A DNA stretch of 41,293 nt from Actinomycetes bacterium. GTDB lineage: Bacteria > Actinomycetota > Actinomycetes > Actinomycetales > Cellulomonadaceae. Location of the stretch: the NCBI GenBank assembly GCA_021793115.1, contig JAJYTJ010000011.1, positions 1-41,293 on the forward strand, read 5' to 3'. Position numbers and translations under genes: made by a program. The notes below the pieces were generated by a model. That model saw only the letters and a program-made list of their open reading frames with translations, was not told the origin of the DNA and did not search any database. Numbering within the stretch: the first letter of the stretch is position 1; every line of letters begins with the position of its first letter. Of this stretch, positions 17,701 to 24,620 are shown piece after piece.

Positions 17701-18791
17701 CCCCCGCCTGGCCGGACTGGGACGCCGACGAGTGGCGCGTCCCGCAGCTCGAGCCCGACGGTACGTCCGACGGCGCCGTGGCCGAGGTCCCGGCCGTGGT
17801 GGGCGACGTGCCTGAGCCGGCGGTCGAGCCGGTCGCGGAGGTCGTCGCCGAGGCCGACGAGCTTGCGCCGCAGCCCGTCGCCGACCTGACCGCGCCCGCG
17901 CCGGAGCCGGTGGTCGAGGCCACGTCGGCGCCCGCGGCGCAGGTCGAGGACCTGCCAGCGCCGGTCGAGCTGCCGGTGACACCGGACTGGGCGCCGAGCG
18001 CCGGCGCCCAGTCGTTCGCGGAGCTGGTGCAGGGTGGCGACGAGGGCCACGCGCGCCGGCGGGGATGGTTCGGCCGCCGCAAGGGGCGTGCCGTGCCCGC
18101 CGCCGCCCCGACCCCGGCGGCCGTGCTCCCGCCGGTCCCCGCGCCACCTGCGCCTGCCGCCGCCCTGCCGGTGCGCTCGTCGGCCTGGGCCCCGGACGCC
18201 GCCACCGCGGTGGCCGAGCCCTTCCCTCAGCGTGCCCCGGCCGCCGCGCCCACCCCGCCGGCCCCGGTGCCGCCCGTGCCCGCACCGGCACCTCCGGCCG
18301 CCACGCCGGCTCCGGCGGTGGCGAGCTGGGCTCCGCAGCCGACCTGGACCCCGCCGGTGGCGGCGACCCTGCCGGACGCGCCCATCGGGCGCCCCGCCGC
18401 GTGGTCGGCGCCCGAGTGGTCCGCGGCGCGCGGCGCACAGCCGGCCCGGTCCGAGGCTGATCCGGCGCCCGTCGGGCCGGCCGCACCGGGGCCCGGCGCG
18501 TCCCGCATCGGGACGCTGGACGACGAGGTCGCCGCCATGCTCGCGCTGCGCTCCGACATCCAGGAGCAGGCGTTGTCCGAGCTGAGCCAGCTCTCGGCCT
18601 ACCGGCCGCAGGTGGTGCAGGGGTCCGACCGGCTCGCCCGGCGCGTGCCCACCGCGGTGCCGCAGGCACCGGAGATCGTCGAGTCCACCGCGGAGCGCGA
18701 CCCCAACGAGGTGCGCTCGCGGCTGGCCAGCTTCCAGTCCGGCACGGCACGCGGGCGGCGCGACGCCGGCCGCGACGAGGAGACCTCATGA
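14703..18791 (+). CDS. Conservon sensor histidine kinase (CvnA-type) with a 750-residue disordered tail
   Basis: The product has 1362 residues. A membrane helix (about 11-31) is followed by an extracytoplasmic nitrate/nitrite-sensing-type (NIT) helical domain (about 40-295), a second helix (about 300-325, ITGAITIVAIVLSFVLAITIA), and HAMP. A dimerisation region contains LFRLDHLATRMRR (His near 438). The HATPase domain has N-box LLAELLENATVFSEP (about 511) and G-boxes IADQGLGMS and GLFVVGRLAQRLGAEV (about 545 and 578). From about residue 612 the rest is Pro/Ala/Glu/Trp-rich low-complexity sequence without recognisable fold, ending in a more ordered DEVAAMLALRSDIQEQALSELSQL segment. This architecture and the roadblock, DUF742 and GTPase genes behind it define a conservon. 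Instead of a response regulator, the kinase is thought to signal through the small GTPase. GAGGAAGGGA precedes the ATG. Confidence 0.93.
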   Translation: MLRRLGIRAKVFAVLAVPMLVVIFAGAFITWQSVQNLRTAQNVRAVVAAANSSVALDNALNDERALSLVGGTRDQVNAARAKTDAAVSDFVPKMTAIDLSPFSATAAGDVGQVKQDLTTLLAQARSEHDSGQTALVRSDYGSIVDDQIVLVVDLAQQVNNRQVASYITAYTDIARTIRDLVQEEIDGHALLVNSFANTTLGQAYTALANETEVYREAARSSVAGLGIGLSLPSGDPNAGFQRDRLLIGTGDSLQMSSVSDKSFQGEIAAQVTSLGQVSDSVFSNAGTLASQAITAAQQRAVITGAITIVAIVLSFVLAITIARGIVVPLRRLTAAATDLREELPRLVEQVQSPGEGPQMSAPQIPVTSRDEVGRLAGAFNAVNLTTFQVAQEQAALRGSIAEMFVNVARRDQVLLNRQLSFIDSLERTEEDPQALANLFRLDHLATRMRRNAESLLVLAGIDSGRRLRDALPLSDVVRTASSEIEQYDRVELDLQADPHMLGFNALPAAHLLAELLENATVFSEPETPVVVTTAVAGGFVEVRIADQGLGMSETELAAANEKIRSTSASDALGAQRLGLFVVGRLAQRLGAEVQLRKNPRGATGTETVVRFPATLFQSTEASPLGVYGETVAPAEVDIPELTEVDLAALTEGVTEQGLPRRRAALPPRPPARLAFDEDAIVLPDVTASVLPADLAGAGADWSPLVGPGSAPGAGGSELPSRPQTGADLPSRRPAAAGPVPPTAPTADAERGPAVLDPAARAGMFAGFRGRADLAATPPSPAPAEPEAPAFVVPGLAPDEEWVPGATAEAAWTLDAPVAAHAATEDALAWSIEPAVPQETFEDAPVWAAQHDGVAPEGAASAGALADPSSFVPAAPEPWGQPEAGVAEESAPQAASVPAAEPALDRWTPPEVDLAQWAVPAEEAPAFEPQPDAFAGLSGWNAPAEPAVEDSAAYAPFGHSLDEARAWATGALPVVPEPAGFPGFDATVAALVPDGDGVRETPAWPDWDADEWRVPQLEPDGTSDGAVAEVPAVVGDVPEPAVEPVAEVVAEADELAPQPVADLTAPAPEPVVEATSAPAAQVEDLPAPVELPVTPDWAPSAGAQSFAELVQGGDEGHARRRGWFGRRKGRAVPAAAPTPAAVLPPVPAPPAPAAALPVRSSAWAPDAATAVAEPFPQRAPAAAPTPPAPVPPVPAPAPPAATPAPAVASWAPQPTWTPPVAATLPDAPIGRPAAWSAPEWSAARGAQPARSEADPAPVGPAAPGPGASRIGTLDDEVAAMLALRSDIQEQALSELSQLSAYRPQVVQGSDRLARRVPTAVPQAPEIVESTAERDPNEVRSRLASFQSGTARGRRDAGRDEETS

Positions 18792-18874
18792 CGACGTCGT
18801 CAGCAACGAGCACCAGTCGGGTGCGCACCGGTGACGCAGCCCGCCCCGGCTGCGCAGTGAAGGAGGAAGTGTGA
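18788..18874 (+). CDS. Candidate 28-residue micro-ORF coupled between conservon kinase and roadblock genes
   Basis: An ATG overlaps the kinase stop (ATGA, 18788-18791), and 28 codons later the TGA overlaps the roadblock start (GTGTGA, 18869-18874). The peptide starts MTTSSATSTSRVRTGD and ends GCAVKEEV. It has no domain, signal or membrane segment, and the roadblock ribosome-binding site (GAAGGAGG) lies within its last codons. Its most likely role, if translated, is to carry ribosomes across the 79-nt gap and keep the subunits stoichiometric. A functional peptide is possible but unsupported. The double overlap could be chance. Confidence 0.4.
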   Translation: MTTSSATSTSRVRTGDAARPGCAVKEEV

Positions 18875-19320
18875 CCGCGCTCAGCACCGAGGCCGCGAAC
18901 TTCGGGTGGCTCTTGGACAACTTCGTGCGCACCGTGCCCGGCACGCGGCACACGCTCGTCGTCTCCGCGGACGGCCTGCTCATGGCGATGTCCGAGCAGA
19001 TGGACCGCACCAGCGGCGACCAGCTCGCGGCCATCGTCTCGGGCATGTCGAGCCTGACCCGCGGTGCCTCCCGGCAGCTGCAGGCGGGGGAGGTGCGCCA
19101 GGCGATCGTCGAGATGGACAACCTCTTCCTGTTCCTCATGAGTGTGTCCAACGGATCGGTCCTCGCCGTGGTGGCAGACTCCAGCTGCGACGTCGGCCTC
19201 ATCGGTTACGAGATGGCGATGCTCGTGGCCCGTACCGAAGCGACCCTGACACCGCAGCTGATCAGCGAGATGCGCGGCCAGCTGCCGGTCGACGGGGCCA
19301 CCAGGATGACCCAAGGCTGA
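18871..19320 (+). CDS. Roadblock/LC7 domain protein (CvnB-type)
   Basis: The 149-residue soluble protein is one roadblock/LC7 domain. It starts at ANFGWLLDNFVRTVPGTRHTLVVSADGLLMAMSEQMD, continues through DQLAAIVSGMSSLTRGASRQLQAGEVRQAIVEMDNLFLFLMSVSNGSVLAVVADSSCDVGLIGYEMAMLV, and ends in a short tail. The order of strands and the ADGLLMA and GSVLAVVAD elements match actinobacterial conservon B proteins, which are related to MglB, the GTPase-activating partner of Ras-like GTPases. It probably dimerises and modulates the GTPase encoded two genes downstream at the membrane-associated kinase complex. GTG 18871 follows GAAGGAGGAA. The micro-ORF stop overlaps this start, and the DUF742 gene begins 13 nt after its stop. 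Confidence 0.93.
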   Translation: MTALSTEAANFGWLLDNFVRTVPGTRHTLVVSADGLLMAMSEQMDRTSGDQLAAIVSGMSSLTRGASRQLQAGEVRQAIVEMDNLFLFLMSVSNGSVLAVVADSSCDVGLIGYEMAMLVARTEATLTPQLISEMRGQLPVDGATRMTQG

Positions 19321-19333
19321 ACGGGAGCCCTTG

Positions 19334-19711
19334 ATGGCAGATCACGTCGAGTACGAGGCGAGAACCGTCCGGCCGTACGCCGTGACCGGTGGCCGCGTGA
19401 AGTCCTCGCGCGCCGACCTCCCCCTTGAGGCCCTCGTCGAGCTGATGCCCGGTGCCGTGGCCGGCACCGGCCTGCCGCCCGAGCGACGGGCGATCCTGCA
19501 CCACGCCGCCGCCGGCTACATCTCCATCGCCGAGCTCTCGGCGCTGCTCCACCTGCCCCTCGGGGTGATCCGGGTCCTCGTGAGCGATCTCGCGGACCAG
19601 CAGTACGTGCGGGTGCACTCGTCGCAGCCGCTCGACGTCGAGACCGGTCAGTCCCCCGCCCTGTCCCTGAGTGTGTTGGAGAGTGTTCTCAATGGCATCG
19701 CAGCCCTCTGA
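19334..19711 (+). CDS. DUF742 family protein (CvnC-type)
   Basis: This 125-residue protein carries the DUF742 signature VRPYAVTGGRVKSSRADLPLEALVEL near its N-terminus. A winged-helix-like region follows (ERRAILHHAAAGYISIAELSALLHLPLGVIRVLVSDLADQQYVRVH). Family members are always found in conservons; one proposal is that the wHTH-like part contacts DNA or the kinase, but the role is not established. The ATG at 19334 is preferred to the adjacent TTG because GGGAG lies 7 nt away. The C-terminus (SLSVLESVLNGIAAL) overlaps the next gene by 20 nt, so the GTPase is translated from inside this gene. It is the third of four conservon genes. Confidence 0.93.
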   Translation: MADHVEYEARTVRPYAVTGGRVKSSRADLPLEALVELMPGAVAGTGLPPERRAILHHAAAGYISIAELSALLHLPLGVIRVLVSDLADQQYVRVHSSQPLDVETGQSPALSLSVLESVLNGIAAL

Positions 19712-20315
19712 CGCCCCGACCAACGCCCAGGCTGGCACGGGCAGCGTCGCTCCCACCGTCGTCAAGATCGTCGTTGCCGGTGGCTTCGCCGTCGGCAAGA
19801 CGACCTTCATCGGGTCGATCTCCGACATCGAGCCCCTCAACACCGAGGCGGCCATGACCGAGAAGTCCCTCGGCGTGGACGACGCGGGTCTGGTCACCGA
19901 CCGCAAGACGACGACCACGGTCGCCATGGACTTCGGCCGCATCGCGCTGCCGGGGCACCTGTGGCTGTACCTGTTCGGCACGCCGGGCCAGGACCGCTTC
20001 CTCTTCATGTGGGACGACCTGGTCCGTGGCGCCATCGGCGCCGTCGTGCTCGTCGACACGGACCGCCTGGACCAGTGCTTCCCGGCGGTCGACTACATGG
20101 AGAGCCGGGGCATCCCGTTCGTCGTCGGCGTCAACTGCTTCGACGGCATCGCGAAGCACTCGCTCGAGGACGTGCGCGCGGCGCTCGCCATCCCGGACCA
20201 CGTGCCGGTGCTCTACACCGACGCGCGTTCCCGGGCGGCGACGAAGCAGGCGCTCATCGCGCTGGTGCAGCTCGCCATGGCGCGGCTGCGCGCCGCCACC
20301 ACGCCCGCGCGCTGA
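19692..20315 (+). CDS. Ras-like small GTPase (CvnD-type)
   Basis: The 207-residue protein has a 22-residue polar N-terminus followed by a G domain. The P-loop is VVAGGFAVGKTTFIGSIS (GxxxxGKT). The switch II region is LYLFGTPGQDRFLFMWDDLVRGA, where the G3 box reads FGTPGQ in place of DxxGQ, as is usual in this family. The G4 box is VNCFD (VNCFDG in place of NKxD), with YTDARS near the G5 position. These substitutions are characteristic of conservon D / MglA-related proteins, so it is probably active. It is thought to be controlled by the roadblock protein and to relay the kinase signal. Its start lies within the DUF742 gene, 20 nt before that stop. No cytochrome P450 gene follows, unlike some Streptomyces conservons. 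Confidence 0.94.
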   Translation: MASQPSDAPTNAQAGTGSVAPTVVKIVVAGGFAVGKTTFIGSISDIEPLNTEAAMTEKSLGVDDAGLVTDRKTTTTVAMDFGRIALPGHLWLYLFGTPGQDRFLFMWDDLVRGAIGAVVLVDTDRLDQCFPAVDYMESRGIPFVVGVNCFDGIAKHSLEDVRAALAIPDHVPVLYTDARSRAATKQALIALVQLAMARLRAATTPAR

Positions 20316-20372
20316 TCCCGCGCCGACCGGACGGCCGTGTGAACGGCGGTGCGGATCGACGAGGATGAGCCC

Positions 20373-20822
20373 GTGCCCGCCACCCCGCCGCCCTTCGGCT
20401 CGCGGGGTGGTCGTGCGGTGTACGCGGACGGGTCGGCACTGGCGCAGTTCCTGCCCGGCGCCGCGCACCGCGACGCGTGGCTCGTGTGGACCTACGGCCG
20501 GCGGCTGGTGACGAGCCCGGTCGGCATCACCGAGCTGCACGGCCTCGCCTTCCCGCTGGGTGCGGCGGCGCGCACGGCCGCGGACGACGCGGAGGCCGGC
20601 GTCGAGGTGCTGCGCTTCAGCGATCAGGCGCTCCAGACGGCGTCCCACGTGTCCACGGCGCTGTCGTCGTTCGTCGCCCTCCACCTCGGCACGGCCGTGG
20701 CAGATCCGGACGTCGACACCGTCGCGACGTACGACGTGGACCTGGCGCGGGTCGCCGCGCTGTACCGGCTCGCGGTGGTGTCGCCCGGCTGGCCCGACCG
20801 GTGGTGGGAGGGCGTGCGCTGA
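20373..20822 (+). CDS. PIN-domain (VapC-like) protein with a probably incomplete active site
   Basis: The product has about 149 residues. AVYADGSALAQFL matches the first PIN strand with its catalytic Asp, TSPVGITELHGL supplies the catalytic Glu, and DTVATYDVDLARVAALYRLAVVSPG matches the closing vTyDxxLaxaAxxxGlpvvxPG of VapC RNases. In place of the usual DALHLATA motif the sequence reads VALHLGTA, so the third acidic residue is replaced by Val. Activity may be reduced or lost. No antitoxin gene precedes it; the upstream neighbour is the conservon GTPase. GTG 20373 is preceded at 6 nt by GAGGAT, similar to the leaderless promoters nearby; an alternative in-frame GTG is at 20349. It could be an orphan or degenerate toxin, or a PIN protein with another job. 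Confidence 0.6.
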   Translation: MPATPPPFGSRGGRAVYADGSALAQFLPGAAHRDAWLVWTYGRRLVTSPVGITELHGLAFPLGAAARTAADDAEAGVEVLRFSDQALQTASHVSTALSSFVALHLGTAVADPDVDTVATYDVDLARVAALYRLAVVSPGWPDRWWEGVR

Positions 20823-21058
20823 CGCGGCCCGGCGCCGGGCCCGTGGGCACGAACCGCGGCGCGCGCGCGTCCGCCCAGGACCGGCGACTGGCTTGACGAC
20901 CGCGAACCGGTGGCTTGGGACTGAGGTGCCAGGGGTGGGGCTCTGGTGCGTCGACTGCCGCTGCGCTGACGGGACGACAACTGGCGGATCGTGTCGGCCG
21001 CCTGAAGCCGCGCGCCTGATGACGCGTCGCAGGGTGAGGTGCTGCGGTCACGAATCGA
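20823..21058. other. Gene-free spacer after the PIN gene, with a terminator-like palindrome
   Basis: A perfect 16-bp palindrome (GGCCCGGCGCCGGGCC, 20826-20841) begins 4 nt after the PIN stop and could end that transcript, although no U-tract follows. The remainder up to the operators at 21059 shows no gene or further repeat that I recognise. Confidence 0.5.
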
Positions 21059-21107
21059 TTGCAACGATGCAGCATGGATTGCAACGATGCAAGAATCGGT
21101 CTATGTT
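21059..21107 (+). promoter_or_regulatory. Promoter of the second sugar operon with two LacI-type operators
   Basis: TTGCAACGATGCAG (21059-21072) and TTGCAACGATGCAA (21079-21092) are near-palindromes 20 bp apart, placing them on nearly the same helix face. The second begins with TTGCAA, which serves as -35 (21079-21084), followed by a 17-nt spacer and TATGTT (-10, 21102-21107). A bound repressor would block polymerase directly. The same 14-mer recurs at the GH2 promoter, so the LacI protein encoded at 24621 is the probable binder. Confidence 0.75.
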
Positions 21108-21175
21108 CTCCTCTGTCGCAGCGGCGCAACCACAGTGCCCCTGTCCGCGACCCGTCAATGATGATTGGAGTGGCT

Positions 21176-22618
21176 ATGTCCCAGCCCTCGGCTGCGGGTG
21201 CCGGTCGGCCCCTTGGCCTTCGCCGGAACCGGATCGGCCGCGCGACGGTGCTGCCGTCGGTAGCGGCGGTGGCGGTGCTCACGCTGGCCGCGTGCAGCGG
21301 CGGTTCGAACCCGGCCGCAACCTCCGGAGCGGGGGCCACGACCTCTGCGGCGGCGGCCACGAGCAATCCGAGCCCGTCAGGTTCGACGTTCCCTTGTGCT
21401 TCCGACGCCACCAAGGTCACCTTCTGGGGTTGGTCCGCGGGCTACAACCTGGCCGTGAACCAGTTCAACGCGACCCACCCGAACATCTGCGTCACGATCG
21501 AGAACGCGGGTGCGGCGGGCGACGAGTACACGAAGTTGACCGACGCGCTCAAGGCCGGCACCGGCACCCCCGACGTGGCCCAGATCGAGTACTTCGAGCT
21601 GCCGTCGTTCGAGATCACCAACAGCCTGGTCGACATGTCCCAGTACGGGGTGGGCGCCGCCCAGGCAAACGAGATCCCGGCCGCCTGGTCGCAGACGACC
21701 TCAGGTAGCGCCATCTGGGCGATGCCGGTCGACGTCGGCCCGATGGCGCTCTGGTACAACAAGACTCAGCTCGACGCCGCCGGCATCACCACCGTCCCGA
21801 CCACCTGGGACCAGTTCGCCACCGCGGCTGACCAGCTGCACGCGAAGGACCCGTCGGCCGCGATCACGAACCTCGACCCCGCGACGGCGCAGGAAGTGCT
21901 CGCCATGATGCAGGCGTGGGGCGCGTTCCCATTTGACTACACGGGCGGCGACAAGCTCGGCATCCACTTCACAGGTGCGACCGAGACGGCGTTCGCCCAG
22001 TACTGGCAGGGCTTGTACGACAAGGGCGAGGTCACCAAGGTGGCGGACTTCTCCCCGACGCAGTGGAGCAACCTCGACACCGGCAAGGACGCGTCGCGAC
22101 TGAGCCCGGCATGGGGTCCGGTCGGCATGCAGGGCAGCATCTCGAAGACCCTCGGCGGCTGGCGGGCCGCCCCGCTTCCCCAGGTCAAGGCCGGAGACAA
22201 CCTCTCTGGCAGCTGGGGCGGTTCGACCCTCGCGGTCATCAAGGGCTCGCGGCACGCCAAGGAGGCCGCAGAGTTCGCCCAGTGGTTCGGCGGCTCTGAC
22301 GCCTCGTGGAAGATCCTGGCGGGTCCCGTTGGCGGCGCCTTCCCCGCTTACCTGCCCCTGCTCAACGACCCCACGTTCCTGGCAACCACCTTGCAGATCT
22401 CGGGTGACTCTCAGCCGAACCGGGTGTTCGCGCAGGCCGCAAAGGCCATCAACTACCCGCAGTGGCCGCCGATCATGACCGCGGCGCTCACGCAGTGGAC
22501 GTCGACCTTCGCCGGCGTCGTCGATGGCAGTGAGACGCTCCAGCAGGCGTTCGCGACCTTCCAGAAGCAGATGGTCGACTACGCCACCTCGCAGGGCTTC
22601 ACCGTTACCACCGACTGA
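21176..22618 (+). CDS. Extracellular sugar-binding lipoprotein of the second CUT1 importer
   Basis: The product has 480 residues. A positively charged, unusually long N-region (MSQPSAAGAGRPLGLRRNRIGRATVL) leads to the hydrophobic core and lipobox (PSVAAVAVLTLAACSGG), so it should be lipid-anchored at that Cys. After an Ala/Thr/Ser spacer comes a family 1 solute-binding fold with VTFWGWSAGYNLAVNQFNATHPNICV, GTPDVAQIEYFELPSF, MPVDVGPMALWYNKTQLDAAGI and GSWGGSTLAVIKGSRHAKEAAEFAQWFGG. These are typical of oligosaccharide-binding proteins. The ligand is probably an oligosaccharide whose pieces are cleaved by the GH2 enzyme nearby. GGAG lies 5 nt before ATG 21176; ATGs at 21158 and 21161 are alternatives. 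It is first in an operon with two permeases and the LacI gene, again without an ATPase gene. Confidence 0.9.
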   Translation: MSQPSAAGAGRPLGLRRNRIGRATVLPSVAAVAVLTLAACSGGSNPAATSGAGATTSAAAATSNPSPSGSTFPCASDATKVTFWGWSAGYNLAVNQFNATHPNICVTIENAGAAGDEYTKLTDALKAGTGTPDVAQIEYFELPSFEITNSLVDMSQYGVGAAQANEIPAAWSQTTSGSAIWAMPVDVGPMALWYNKTQLDAAGITTVPTTWDQFATAADQLHAKDPSAAITNLDPATAQEVLAMMQAWGAFPFDYTGGDKLGIHFTGATETAFAQYWQGLYDKGEVTKVADFSPTQWSNLDTGKDASRLSPAWGPVGMQGSISKTLGGWRAAPLPQVKAGDNLSGSWGGSTLAVIKGSRHAKEAAEFAQWFGGSDASWKILAGPVGGAFPAYLPLLNDPTFLATTLQISGDSQPNRVFAQAAKAINYPQWPPIMTAALTQWTSTFAGVVDGSETLQQAFATFQKQMVDYATSQGFTVTTD

Positions 22619-22637
22619 CGACCGACCCGGTAGACCC

Positions 22638-22669
22638 GGCCGGCCCCCGCCGCATGACGGGGGCCGGCC
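22638..22669. terminator. 12-bp stem hairpin between binding protein and permeases
   Basis: GGCCGGCCCCCG (22638-22649) pairs perfectly with 22658-22669 around an 8-nt loop. It lies 19 nt after the binding-protein stop and just before the permease ribosome-binding site (AGAGGAGGA). It occupies the same operon position as the 9952 palindrome and is probably an attenuator or a 3'-end stabiliser. Confidence 0.7.
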
Positions 22670-22692
22670 GACCCGCAAGAGGAGGACATCTC

Positions 22693-23649
22693 GTGACGGG
22701 ACTCACGTCCGTGACGACACCCCCGGCCACCGGCCCGGGAGGCCGCCCTGCGCCACGCCGCCCGCATGCCCGTCGTGGACACGCACGCGAGTGGCCGGGC
22801 GCAGTGTTCGTCGCCCCTCAGATGATCATGCTGGCTCTGTTCATGCTGGCGCCGACGATCTATGCGATCTACACGAGCCTGTTCACCAGCAAGCTCATCG
22901 GCGGTGAGCACTTCTCCGGCCTCGCGAACTACGGAACCGTGCTGCGATCGAATGAGTTCTGGGGCGGCGTAGAGCGGGTGGTCATCTTTGCCGTGGTGCA
23001 GGTTCCCGTGACGATCTCCATCGCATTCGTGCTCGCCGCGCTGCTGGAGGCCGGCCTGGTGCCCTGGGGACGGTTCTTCCGGACCGTGTTCTTCCTTCCC
23101 TACGCGGTACCAGGTGTCGTTGCGGCTCTGATGTGGTCATTCCTGCTGCTGCCCGGGTTCGGCAGCTACGCGCGCCTCATGGACGCCATCGGCCTGCACG
23201 ACGTGAACTTCTTCTCCAGCAAGCTAATCCTGCCGACGATCATCGTCATCGTCATCTGGGAGTGGACCGGCTACAACATGGTCGTTCTGCACGCCTCGCT
23301 GACCTCGATCCCGAAGGAGGTCACGGAGGCCGCCCTCATGGAGGGGGCGTCCTTCTGGCGCATCGCGGCGCGCATCAAGCTGCCGATGGTCATGCCGTCG
23401 ATCGTGATGCTCGCCTTCCTCAACGGGGTCGGCGCGCTGCAACTGTTCACCGAGCCGCAGATCCTGGCGACCTTCCAACCGCAAGCGGTCTCATTCGGCT
23501 TCACTCCATCACTGTTCGTCTACCACACCGCGGTCGGCAGTGGCCTCTACAACCTCGGTGCTGCGGCAGCAGTCATCCTCGCCCTGATCATCGGCGTGAT
23601 CTCGCTCGGCGGCCTGGCGATGCGCCGGCGGCAGGGGGAGTTCCGATGA
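22693..23649 (+). CDS. CUT1 sugar ABC transporter permease (MalF-like)
   Basis: This 318-residue membrane protein has a basic, Pro-rich cytoplasmic N-terminus of about 35 residues and then six helices, beginning WPGAVFVAPQMIMLALFMLAPTIYAIYTSLF. The periplasmic loop FSGLANYGTVLRSNEFWGGVERVVIF is standard for the family. The EAA loop, IPKEVTEAALMEGASFWRIAARIKLPMVMPSIV, contacts the ATPase; it reads EAALMEGA where EAARiDGA is usual. GTG 22693 is preceded by AGAGGAGGACATC, a strong ribosome-binding site. It overlaps the next permease by 4 nt. Together the two form the membrane channel for the sugar captured by the binding protein at 21176. Confidence 0.93.
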   Translation: MTGLTSVTTPPATGPGGRPAPRRPHARRGHAREWPGAVFVAPQMIMLALFMLAPTIYAIYTSLFTSKLIGGEHFSGLANYGTVLRSNEFWGGVERVVIFAVVQVPVTISIAFVLAALLEAGLVPWGRFFRTVFFLPYAVPGVVAALMWSFLLLPGFGSYARLMDAIGLHDVNFFSSKLILPTIIVIVIWEWTGYNMVVLHASLTSIPKEVTEAALMEGASFWRIAARIKLPMVMPSIVMLAFLNGVGALQLFTEPQILATFQPQAVSFGFTPSLFVYHTAVGSGLYNLGAAAAVILALIIGVISLGGLAMRRRQGEFR

Positions 23650-24554
23650 GCCGGCGGCAGAGGAAGGAAGAGGCCGGCCGGGTGGACCCGGCGCTCTACG
23701 GAATGCACCCTGCTGCGCGAGCTGTCCTTACCGCGTTGGCCGGCCTGTTCTCCCTGTTCATCGTCGGCCCGCTCGTGTGGCTGGTCATCGCCGCCACGAA
23801 GGACACCGTGCACGTCTACCAGAGCTTCGGCTTCTGGTTCGCTGGTCCGTTCCGGCTGTTCCACAACATCGTGTCGCTCGGCCAGAACATCAGCGGAGCT
23901 GGCGTGTTCGTCGTGTGGTTGCGCAACACGCTGATCTACGCCGTGGTCGGCGCCGTGGGGGCCACGGCGCTGTCGGCCATGGCCGGCTATGGTTTCGCCC
24001 GGTACCGGTTCCGAGGCTCGCGCGCCCTGTTCTTCGTGCTGATGGCATCGCTGCTGGTACCCATCACGTCCGTGGCCCTGCCGCTGTTCCTGCTGTACGC
24101 AAAGACCGGCCTGGTCAACTCGCCGTGGGGCATGATCCTGCCCAGCATGGTGTCCGTCGTCGGGATCTACCTGATGCGGACCTTCATCGAGGCCGCGGTC
24201 CCACAGGACCTGATCGCCGCTGCGCGCCTGGACGGTGCGGGCGAGCTACGCATCTTCCTGCGCATCGCGATGCCACTATCGGCATCGGGGCTGGTCACGG
24301 TGCTGCTCATCTCCGTGGTCACCATCTGGAACAATTACTTCTTGCCGCTGATGATCTTCAGCAAGAGCCGCCTGTACCCACTGACGGTCGGACTGGCCGC
24401 GATGTCGACGGCAGCGCAAACCGGATCCAAAGCCGATCTGGTTCCTGTCCTCATCACTGGCGGCCTGGTCACTGTTGTGCCGATCGCCGTCCTGTTCCTG
24501 CTTCTGCAGCGCTACTTCCGAGGCGGCGCGCTCCAAGGCAGTATGACCGGCTGA
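23646..24554 (+). CDS. CUT1 sugar ABC transporter permease (MalG-like)
   Basis: This 302-residue membrane protein has six helices from RAVLTALAGLFSLFIVGPLVWLVIAATK onward. The EAA motif is LIAAARLDGAGELRIFLRIAMPLSASGLVTV, followed by VVTIWNNYFLPLMIFSKSRLYPLTVGL and the family-typical C-terminus LLLQRYFRGGALQGSMTG. The ATGA overlap with the upstream permease couples translation. The gene ends 66 nt before the LacI regulator, with no terminator in between, so importer and repressor are probably one transcript and the repressor autoregulated through the operators at 21059-21092. Confidence 0.94.
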   Translation: MSRRQRKEEAGRVDPALYGMHPAARAVLTALAGLFSLFIVGPLVWLVIAATKDTVHVYQSFGFWFAGPFRLFHNIVSLGQNISGAGVFVVWLRNTLIYAVVGAVGATALSAMAGYGFARYRFRGSRALFFVLMASLLVPITSVALPLFLLYAKTGLVNSPWGMILPSMVSVVGIYLMRTFIEAAVPQDLIAAARLDGAGELRIFLRIAMPLSASGLVTVLLISVVTIWNNYFLPLMIFSKSRLYPLTVGLAAMSTAAQTGSKADLVPVLITGGLVTVVPIAVLFLLLQRYFRGGALQGSMTG

Positions 24555-24620
24555 CGCGCACCTTCCACTCGAGGTGAAGGATCGATCGCCGGAGAGGGCG
24601 ACGAAGGAGGAAAAGGCAAC

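Noticed and set aside
14532..18050. Very long minus-strand open frame (over 1000 codons) opposite the histidine kinase gene
   Set aside because: It is antisense to a gene with complete NIT, HAMP and ATPase domains. Its translation is Arg/Gly/His-rich without domains, the usual mirror of high-GC coding sequence.
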